A stretch of 5,559 nt of DNA from the NCBI GenBank assembly GCA_016783505.1, contig JADHWK010000088.1, positions 1-5,559 on the forward strand. Reading direction: 5' to 3'. Position 1 is the stretch's first letter. Each line of letters begins with the position of its first letter. Source of the DNA: Candidatus Zhuqueibacterota bacterium (GTDB lineage: Bacteria; BS750m-G25). The notes under the pieces are model-generated. The model saw only the letters and a program-made list of their open reading frames with translations. It was not told the DNA's origin and did not search any database. Both the position numbers and the translations under genes were made by a program. Shown here piece by piece: positions 1-4,894 of the stretch.

Positions 1-650
1 CGGTTGATCAAATCCTTGGCTTCATCCTTGAAGAGGCCGGTGGGCTCCCCGGTTTCAGGGTCCCGCACGATCTCACCCCCAGGGGGATCGGGGGTATCTC
101 CGGTCACCCGGGCTAACCCCATGGCCAGCGAATTGGCTAGGGCCACATGACCGTCTAACCGATCCACGAACACCGGATGGTGCGGACACACGGCATCTAC
201 AATTTCCTTGGTGGGAAGGCGATGACTGGGCCAGGCCTCATGGTCCCAGTTCCCGCCGGTAATCCACGCCCCTTGGGGCAGCCCCCGGGCGTATTCCCCG
301 ATAATCCTGGTAAAATCATCCTCGTCCCTGGCCCGCCTGAGGTTAATCCCCAACAGGGAAAATCCCCCTTCGGCGAAGTGGAGATGGGCGTCGTTGAACC
401 CGGGCATCACAAATGCCCCTTTCAGATCAATAACCCGCGTTTCCCCGTCAAACATTTTCTTAATCTGTTTATTAGACCCCACCGCCACGATGCGGTCCCC
501 CTTGATAGCCAGGGCCTCGGCCCGAGGCTGGTTAGGGTCTACCGTCCAGATTACACCATTGAATAGGGCTAGATCTGGATTTAACGGTGGTTTTCCGCCA
601 CATCCACCCAATACGCACGCGAAGATAAACATGATAAGTCCTCTGAACAT
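1..650 (-). CDS. YtcJ-like amidohydrolase, lipoprotein, 5' part (continues past the left edge)
   Basis: This is the first 216 codons of a gene that stays open to the window edge. I translated it by hand from an ATG at 648-650. The N-terminus is a short hydrophobic signal, MFRGLIMFIFACVLGGC, with a lipobox (LGGC, Cys17), so an envelope lipoprotein is likely. Next comes a small beta domain (about 26-82) of the amidohydrolase type, then PGFNDAHLHF with the metal-binding His89-x-His91. After that, the GNWDHEAWP and DRLDGHVALANS stretches are typical of YtcJ-type members of the Amidohydro_3 family (PF07969). Family members run to about 540-600 residues, so more than half is missing, including the later metal ligands. 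The substrate cannot be told. An AAGAGAG sequence 6 bases before the ATG can act as ribosome binding site. The second Met (7) would shorten the signal and lose Arg3, so I prefer the first. Family confident; function not. Confidence 0.88.
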   Translation of the reverse strand, partial: MFRGLIMFIFACVLGGCGGKPPLNPDLALFNGVIWTVDPNQPRAEALAIKGDRIVAVGSNKQIKKMFDGETRVIDLKGAFVMPGFNDAHLHFAEGGFSLLGINLRRARDEDDFTRIIGEYARGLPQGAWITGGNWDHEAWPSHRLPTKEIVDAVCPHHPVFVDRLDGHVALANSLAMGLARVTGDTPDPPGGEIVRDPETGEPTGLFKDEAKDLIN

Positions 651-689
651 ATTAAGCTCTCTTATCGGTCTGTAGATTCTGGACCCCAC

Positions 690-706
690 TATGAAATTTG
701 CCAGAG
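690..706. repeat. imperfect direct repeat, left copy
   Basis: TATGAAATTTGCCAGAG here matches TATAAAATTTGCCAAAG at 1002-1018 in 15 of 17 positions. The two copies bracket the hairpin-rich part of the spacer. The length is modest for AT-rich sequence, so chance similarity is possible. Confidence 0.4.
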
Positions 707-722
707 GTTAACATGGTGGATT

Positions 723-751
723 CTTATAATCCTAAACTAAACTTTGGCTAA
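723..751 (-). promoter_or_regulatory. weak sigma70-like promoter candidate for the YtcJ-like gene
   Basis: On the minus strand a TTAGCC (746-751) stands 17 bases before TATAAG (723-728). This would start transcription near 716 and give a leader of about 65 bases to the ATG at 650. The -10 matches five of six consensus bases, but the -35 matches only three. An alternative -10, TATACT at 762-767, lies just downstream of the 775-790 inverted repeat but has no good -35. The host's sigma preferences are unknown. Confidence 0.2.
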
Positions 752-774
752 AATGGTTTTTAGTATAAATGATA

Positions 775-790
775 AACCGTTAAAACGGTT
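775..790. repeat. inverted repeat AACCGT-TAAA-ACGGTT
   Basis: Six-base perfect arms with a four-base loop. The same outer arms (AACCG and CGGTT) recur at 971-986. The repeat lies a few bases upstream, on the minus strand, of a TATACT hexamer (762-767) ahead of the YtcJ-like gene. A regulator binding site is therefore possible, as is a small RNA hairpin. Confidence 0.4.
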
Positions 791-814
791 ATAAATGACG
801 TTTTGAGCTTCAGT

Positions 815-840
815 TAACCCCCAGTTGAAACTGGGGGTTA
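815..840 (+). terminator. strong GC hairpin, possible terminator
   Basis: TAACCCCCAG (815-824) pairs perfectly over ten bases with CTGGGGGTTA (831-840) around a TTGAAA loop. It is the most stable hairpin in the spacer. On the plus strand it is followed by TTTATTAAT, a broken T tract. On the minus strand, the direction of the genes, it is followed by ACTGAAGC with no T tract. As an intrinsic terminator it thus fits plus-strand transcription better, although no plus-strand gene is seen. It may instead act on readthrough from the D-aminoacylase gene or protect a 3' end. Confidence 0.45.
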
Positions 841-862
841 TTTATTAATCAGTAGAACGTTG

Positions 863-876
863 GTCAGGAGCCTGAC
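863..876. repeat. 14-base near-palindrome GTCAGG-AG-CCTGAC
   Basis: Perfect six-base arms are separated by only two bases. This suits a dimeric DNA-binding protein better than an RNA hairpin. It is part of the inverted-repeat cluster, and no partner regulator is visible in the window. Confidence 0.35.
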
Positions 877-881
877 AGATC

Positions 882-901
882 AGTTAGGTGCTTGACTAAC
901 T
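882..901. repeat. inverted repeat AGTTAG / CTAACT
   Basis: Six-base perfect arms (882-887 and 896-901) are separated by eight bases. Short and individually weak, it is listed because it belongs to the dense cluster. Confidence 0.25.
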
Positions 902-922
902 TTATCGATTTAAACACGATAG

Positions 923-942
923 CCCCCGAATTTATTCGGGGG
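923..942 (-). terminator. GC hairpin downstream of the D-aminoacylase gene
   Basis: CCCCCGAA (923-930) pairs with TTCGGGGG (935-942) around a TTTA loop, giving an eight-base perfect stem about 90 bases after the D-aminoacylase stop codon. On the minus strand it is followed by CTATCGTGTTTAAA, which lacks a proper T tract. It is a likely RNA structure at the 3' end of that transcript, but not a textbook intrinsic terminator. The minus orientation is inferred from gene direction. Confidence 0.4.
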
Positions 943-970
943 GTAACAATTTCGTCCTAACAATTGAACT

Positions 971-986
971 AACCGATTCATCGGTT
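971..986 (+). terminator. short hairpin AACCGA-TTCA-TCGGTT followed by a T tract
   Basis: Six-base perfect arms with a four-base loop are followed on the plus strand by TTCTTT. The outer arms are the same as in the 775-790 repeat. The stem is short for a terminator, and no plus-strand gene precedes it. A paired operator-like site is an equal alternative. Confidence 0.3.
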
Positions 987-1001
987 TTCTTTACTGCACA
1001 T

Positions 1002-1018
1002 TATAAAATTTGCCAAAG
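1002..1018. repeat. imperfect direct repeat, right copy
   Basis: This is the partner of the copy at 690-706, with 15 of 17 bases identical. Its GCCAAAG end also occurs inverted at 742-748. It lies just after the stop codon of the D-aminoacylase gene, in its downstream sequence. Confidence 0.4.
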
Positions 1019-1032
1019 CTCGAATACTAAAT

Positions 1033-2718
1033 TCAAATTCCCCGCCGTAGAATTTTGCCCGGCAGGCGGCAGGTGTGCTTACCCTGGTCCACCACCACCT
1101 GCCCATTCACGATGACATAATCCATGCCAACCGGGTACTGCTGGGGGTTGGTAAAGGTGGCCCTGTCGCTGACCATTCCCGCATCAAAGATGACCAAGTC
1201 GGCTACCTTTCCCACCGCGATCTGACCCCGATCCTTGAACCCAAACTTCTGGGCCGGAAGGGATGTCATCTTCCGCACTGCTTCGGGTAAGGTCATCACC
1301 TTTTGCTCGCGAACGTAATATCCTAATATGCGGGGAAAGGTCCCATAATTTCGGGGATGGGGATGTCCCCGGCCCAAGGGACCGTAAGGGGCCAGGGCTA
1401 CCCCATCGGACCCTACCATGGTATAAGGAAAAGCCAGGACCTTGGCGGTGTTTTCCTCGGACATAGCAAACCCGCACATTGAGACCTCGCCCTTTTCGGC
1501 AATCAGCAACTGACGGACAAATTCAAAGGGATCAGATCCCGTTTGGCTTGTGATCTGAGCCACCGTCCGACCCTGATACTTCTTATTCTCTTCGGAAAGC
1601 ACCCAGGAGATCAAAACGGCATCCCAGGAACCCAGGTTTTCAATTTTATCCTGGACATACTTCCTGATTCTGGGAAGTTGACTTTGATCTTTAAGCCTTT
1701 CCAAAAAACTATCTGTTCCCCCTTCCCGGGCCCAGAGGGGAAACAGGGCCGCCAGGGTAGTGTTATAGGCCACATAGGGATAACGGTCGGCGTGGACATC
1801 TATTCCCTCTCCCCTGGCTCTTTCAATGGTTTCCAACACCCTATCAATTTTATGCCAGTTTCTCCGCTGACAGGCTTTGAGGTGTGAGATCTGCACTGGA
1901 ACCCCGGCTTCCTTCCCGATCTTTAGGGCCTCAGCCACCGCCTCCTCCAGCCGAACATCCTCGCTGCGAATATGGGAAGCATACAGGCCGCCATATTGGG
2001 CCAGGGTTCTGCATAGATCAATTAACTCTTCGGTGGTAAAGAAGCTACCCGGCGTATATTCAAGCCCGGTGGAAAGCCCCAGGGCTCCCTGTTCCAGGGC
2101 CTTTGTCAGTTCTCCCTTCATCTTCACCATTTCATCGTCCGTCGCCGGCCGATCCACTTCCCCCATGACGACCTGACGGATGGTCCCGGCTCCCACCAAA
2201 GTGGCATAATTCAGGGCCATGCCCGATCTTTCCAGCCGGCGGAAAAAGCCATTCAAGTCCGACCAATCAGCCTCAATTTGATATTTGTCCTTAAGATGCC
2301 CTCGGATTTTATCCCCCTCCACTCCGAACAGGGGAAAGGGGCTGTAACCGCAGTTACCGCTGATCTCAGTGGTTACTCCCTGCCGGATTTTGCTCTCGGC
2401 CTTAGGGTTGACCAGAAGGTGAACATCGGTATGGGTGTGAACGTCAATGAAACCCGGTGTCACCGTCAAACCGTCAGCATCTATAACCCGTGGGGCGGTC
2501 TTCCCGGAAAGATTCCCGACGGCGGCGATTTTATCCCCCCTTATCCCCACATCCCCAGAGAAAGGTTTTCCACCCGTTCCATCTACGATAAGGCCATTTT
2601 TAATAATCAGATCAAAATCAGTGCGGCTGCAGTTCGGACAGAAAAGAGTAAGAACCCCCATCCAACCCGCAAGCAGAACAAATCCCGCCCCCTTTTTCAA
2701 AAAATTCCTCCAGTTCAT
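1033..2718 (-). CDS. D-aminoacylase / N-acyl-D-amino-acid deacylase family protein, exported or membrane-anchored
   Basis: A 561-residue zinc amidohydrolase of the Amidohydro_3/D-aminoacylase type. Known members remove the acyl group from N-acyl-D-amino acids. Residues 7-27 form a hydrophobic export or anchor segment after a positive start (NWRNFLKK). Two cysteines follow (CPNC, 27-30), but neither sits in a canonical lipobox. Next come the beta domain from about 36 and the metal site: His94-x-His96 (DVHTHTD), Cys123 in ISGNCG, His249 (YASHIRSE), His279 (VQISHLKA) and Asp438 (VGSDG). Their spacing matches the zinc ligands and catalytic Asp of characterised D-aminoacylases with an N-terminal shift of about 27 up to His279, so the enzyme should be active. 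GHPHPRNYGTFPRIL (451-465) is also typical. A strong AGGAGT five bases before the ATG fixes the start. It is GC-rich, unlike the TPR gene 145 bases upstream. Family secure; exact substrate (D-amino acid derivative, dipeptide-like amide) open. Confidence 0.92.
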   Translation of the reverse strand: MNWRNFLKKGAGFVLLAGWMGVLTLFCPNCSRTDFDLIIKNGLIVDGTGGKPFSGDVGIRGDKIAAVGNLSGKTAPRVIDADGLTVTPGFIDVHTHTDVHLLVNPKAESKIRQGVTTEISGNCGYSPFPLFGVEGDKIRGHLKDKYQIEADWSDLNGFFRRLERSGMALNYATLVGAGTIRQVVMGEVDRPATDDEMVKMKGELTKALEQGALGLSTGLEYTPGSFFTTEELIDLCRTLAQYGGLYASHIRSEDVRLEEAVAEALKIGKEAGVPVQISHLKACQRRNWHKIDRVLETIERARGEGIDVHADRYPYVAYNTTLAALFPLWAREGGTDSFLERLKDQSQLPRIRKYVQDKIENLGSWDAVLISWVLSEENKKYQGRTVAQITSQTGSDPFEFVRQLLIAEKGEVSMCGFAMSEENTAKVLAFPYTMVGSDGVALAPYGPLGRGHPHPRNYGTFPRILGYYVREQKVMTLPEAVRKMTSLPAQKFGFKDRGQIAVGKVADLVIFDAGMVSDRATFTNPQQYPVGMDYVIVNGQVVVDQGKHTCRLPGKILRRGI

Positions 2719-2723
2719 TCTTT

Positions 2724-2729
2724 ACTCCT
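2724..2729 (-). promoter_or_regulatory. ribosome binding site of the D-aminoacylase gene
   Basis: AGGAGT on the minus strand ends five bases before the ATG at 2716-2718. It is the strongest Shine-Dalgarno match in the window and settles the start codon, which in turn keeps the hydrophobic N-terminus in the protein. Confidence 0.8.
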
Positions 2730-2822
2730 AAGAATTTGAGACTCCAGATATGTAACTCCAATAATTACAATATTGATATTAGCAGCCTGTATTTTGCTTC
2801 ACTAGTTATTCGGAGTTTTTCG

Positions 2823-2836
2823 ACAGTCTCTACTGT
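2823..2836. repeat. small inverted repeat ACAGT-CTCT-ACTGT after the TPR gene
   Basis: Five-base perfect arms with a four-base loop begin about 27 bases after the TPR stop codon. A wider GACAG (2822-2826) / CTGTC (2853-2857) pairing is also possible. On the minus strand it is followed by CGAAAAACTCC, so it lacks the T tract of an intrinsic terminator. I find no convincing promoter for the D-aminoacylase gene in this 145-base spacer. Confidence 0.25.
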
Positions 2837-2863
2837 TATATGCTGTTTCGCCTGTCTTTTGAC

Positions 2864-4771
2864 TTAATTTTGTTGTATCCTCTTCTTTCTCAGCTCTTCG
2901 ATTATATTAATTTTATTTAATGTCATTTCTATTTGTGACTGAGCACCTATCCGTTCAAATATCTCTAATGCATCTTTGTGATACTTTAATGCCTCATTAT
3001 ACCTACCTAATATTTTGTATACAGTACCAATGTTGCCCAGACCACTTGCTATACCTTGTTCATATCCAATCTTTCTATGAATATCTAATGCTTCTTTGAA
3101 GTACTTTAATGCCACCTCAAGCTTACCCAAGTCTCCGTAAATAATACCTATGTTTCTAAGCTGAATTGCTATGCCCTTCTTATATCCCATCTTTACGTAA
3201 ATCTCCAGCGCTTCCTCGTAATACCTTAATGCCTTGTCAGTCTTTCCAAAGTCTTTATATATTATACCCACGTTTCCAAGAGCATTTGCTATGCCTTCCT
3301 CATATCCAATCTTTCTGTGAATCTTCAATGCTTTTTTGTGATACTTTAATGCGTTATTAGGCTTACCTAAGTTTCTGTATATATCACCTATGTTTCCAAG
3401 AGCTGTTGCTATACCTTTTTCATGTCCAATCTTTCTGTGAATCTCTAATGCTTCTTCGTTATACTTTAATGCCTTATCAGGATCACCCAAGACATTGTAT
3501 ATAAGACCTATATTGATGAGATCACTCGCAATACCTTGTTCATATCCAATCCTTCTATGAATCTTTAAGGCTTCTTCATGATACTTTAATGCTTTTTTAG
3601 ACTTACCTAAGTCATCATATATAATACCCATGTTGCCAAGTTGAAGTGCTATGCCTTGTTCATATCCAATCTTTCTGTGAATCTTTAATGCTTCCTCACG
3701 ATATTTTAATGTCTCATCTAACTTTCCAAATTTTTTGTATATTAGACTTATATGGCCAAGAGCTGTTGCAATGCCTTGTTCATGTTCAATCTCTCGGTAA
3801 ATCTCTAATGCTTCCTTGTGATATTTTAATGCCGCATCAGGTTGACCTGAGTCTTCGTATATAAGACCTATGTTGTTAAGTTGACTTGCTATTCTTAGTT
3901 TATATTTGCTCTTTCTATAAATCTCTAATGCTTCTTCGTAATACTTTCGTGCGCTATCTGGTTTACCTAAATCACTATATATAACACCTATATTGCTAAA
4001 AGCATCTGCAATGCCTCGTTCATCGCCAATCTTTTTATCTATCTCTAATGCTTCCTCTTGATACTTTAGTGCATCATAAGGCTTACCTAAGTTTCTATAT
4101 ATATTACCTATATTGATCAGATCACTTGCAATGCCCTGTTCATATTCAATCTTTCTGTAAATCCTTAATGCTTTTTCGTAATACTTTAATGCCTTACCAA
4201 GCTTACCTAAATCACTAAATATAATACCCACGTTGCCAATAGCAACTGCTTTTCCCTTTAATCTTTCACCTTTGTGTTTTACTCTTTTAGTTATGTCCAA
4301 TGCTTCTTTATAATGCTTTTCTGCCTTTTTTAATTTAGATAAAATATAATAGCAATTGCCTATGAGGATATTAGCAGCAACTTTATTCTCTTCTGTAGCA
4401 TTTGGATGAGATAGACATTTTTTAAATTCTTCAATTGCTTCATTAAATTTATATTCCTTTTCATATTCTATCCCTTGGTTAAAAAAATGTTTTAATAAGG
4501 GATTTTCGCCAAGACCATTTATATAAGGTATTGGAAGACCTCTATCATGCAGTTCCTGCCTCTCTAATAAATGCTGATAATAACCTATGGTCTTAAATTG
4601 CATCTTTTTTTCTTTATATTCTTTTATTGATAAGATCACACCACATACACATATTATTATACAGATAGTCCATGATGCTATTTTTATTTTTCTTGGTATA
4701 TTTGTTGTAGATAAATATATTGCAAGAAGAAACGGGCCCACTATTAAGACAATATTTAACCACAAATCCAT
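2864..4771 (-). CDS. membrane-anchored tetratricopeptide-repeat (TPR) protein
   Basis: A 635-residue protein of unknown role. Two hydrophobic helices (about 4-21 and 30-49) anchor it, with a basic loop (27-30) between them. A linker follows, then two diverged TPR-like units (about 92-125 and 130-165). Eleven uniform 40-residue TPRs span 176-615 and the C-terminal cap ends in charged residues (IQQN). Each unit follows NIGxIYxxLGKxxxALKYxEEALxIxRKIGYEQGIA, close to the 40-residue TPRs of LGN- and kinesin-light-chain-like proteins. TPR superhelices bind peptides or proteins. No enzymatic domain (protease, kinase, CHAT, nucleotide-binding) is present, so it is most likely a scaffold or receptor. 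The start is supported by the membrane helices, since the next Met is 57; the ribosome site (TAGG, nine bases away) is weak. The gene is about 35 % GC with many ATA, AAA and TTA codons, unlike its GC-rich neighbours, which suggests transfer or insertion. Partner unknown; topology unclear. Confidence 0.9.
   Translation of the reverse strand: MDLWLNIVLIVGPFLLAIYLSTTNIPRKIKIASWTICIIICVCGVILSIKEYKEKKMQFKTIGYYQHLLERQELHDRGLPIPYINGLGENPLLKHFFNQGIEYEKEYKFNEAIEEFKKCLSHPNATEENKVAANILIGNCYYILSKLKKAEKHYKEALDITKRVKHKGERLKGKAVAIGNVGIIFSDLGKLGKALKYYEKALRIYRKIEYEQGIASDLINIGNIYRNLGKPYDALKYQEEALEIDKKIGDERGIADAFSNIGVIYSDLGKPDSARKYYEEALEIYRKSKYKLRIASQLNNIGLIYEDSGQPDAALKYHKEALEIYREIEHEQGIATALGHISLIYKKFGKLDETLKYREEALKIHRKIGYEQGIALQLGNMGIIYDDLGKSKKALKYHEEALKIHRRIGYEQGIASDLINIGLIYNVLGDPDKALKYNEEALEIHRKIGHEKGIATALGNIGDIYRNLGKPNNALKYHKKALKIHRKIGYEEGIANALGNVGIIYKDFGKTDKALRYYEEALEIYVKMGYKKGIAIQLRNIGIIYGDLGKLEVALKYFKEALDIHRKIGYEQGIASGLGNIGTVYKILGRYNEALKYHKDALEIFERIGAQSQIEMTLNKINIIEELRKKRIQQN
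2927..4246 (-). repeat. coding tandem array, 11 units of 120 bp
   Basis: Eleven consecutive 120-base units code for residues 176-615 of the TPR protein, with no insertion or deletion between units. Strongly conserved blocks such as ATCCAATCTTTCTGTGAATC (plus-strand reading) recur at the same phase, for example at 3305, 3425 and 3665. Adjacent units are similar enough at DNA level that unequal recombination could change the copy number. Confidence 0.92.
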
Positions 4772-4828
4772 TTTTATTTGCCTACCTTAAGTGATTTATT
4801 AGAATAAAGTTAAATGGCCTATAACTTT

Positions 4829-4838
4829 GGTATATACC
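4829..4838. repeat. 10-base perfect palindrome GGTATATACC
   Basis: A self-complementary site in the leader region of the TPR gene, just downstream of the proposed transcription start. Its GTATATAC core is shared with the palindrome at 4865-4878, whose centre lies 38 bases away. It may be a second regulator site, or chance in AT-rich sequence. Confidence 0.3.
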
Positions 4839-4849
4839 TAATATTTCGT

Positions 4850-4878
4850 ATTTTAAAAATTTAATTGTATATATACAA
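4850..4878 (-). promoter_or_regulatory. candidate promoter of the TPR gene
   Basis: On the minus strand TTGTAT (4873-4878) stands exactly 17 bases before TAAAAT (4850-4855). This predicts a start near 4843 and a leader of about 70 bases. The -35 overlaps the 14-base palindrome at 4865-4878, a classic arrangement for repression. The region is so AT-rich that such matches can arise by chance. Confidence 0.35.
4865..4878. repeat. 14-base perfect palindrome TTGTATATATACAA, possible operator
   Basis: Fully self-complementary, 17 bases past the antiporter stop codon and overlapping the proposed -35 of the TPR gene. It could be an operator. On the minus strand it is followed by TTAAATTTTT, so as RNA it could alternatively be a weak AU hairpin ending the antiporter transcript. 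Confidence 0.35.
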
Positions 4879-4894
4879 AATTCGCATATCCTTA

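Larger units (their letters stand above)
651..1032. other. gene-free spacer rich in inverted repeats
   Basis: These 382 bases between the two amidohydrolase genes hold no convincing reading frame. They are AT-rich compared with the genes on both sides and contain six separate inverted repeats between 775 and 986. They also hold an imperfect 17-base direct repeat near each end (690-706 and 1002-1018). The spacer is long for two genes of one operon, so separate transcription of the YtcJ-like gene is likely (inference). Confidence 0.7.

Noticed and set aside
177-566. Plus-strand open frames over the YtcJ-like gene (177-566 and 394-675)
   Set aside because: They lie opposite a gene with clear amidohydrolase motifs, are rich in Pro/Arg and low-complexity residues, and resemble no family I know. 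They arise from the GC-rich complement.
725-840. Small plus-strand RNA running from TATAAT (725-730) to the 815-840 hairpin
   Set aside because: The -10-like hexamer has no recognisable -35 at the right distance and the T tract after the hairpin is broken. It is too weak to list as a gene without expression data.
1075-2739. Several plus-strand frames and one extra minus frame over the D-aminoacylase gene
   Set aside because: All overlap a complete enzyme gene with intact metal ligands. Their translations show no domain, and they lack ribosome binding sites.
3166-3864. Plus-strand frames at 3166-3360 and 3646-3864 with similar peptides
   Set aside because: Their mutual similarity comes only from the 120-bp coding repeat on the other strand.
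2927-4246. CRISPR array or satellite DNA because of regular repetition
   Set aside because: The period is exactly 120 bases, the frame is open throughout and the units translate to canonical TPRs. There are no short identical repeats with unique spacers.
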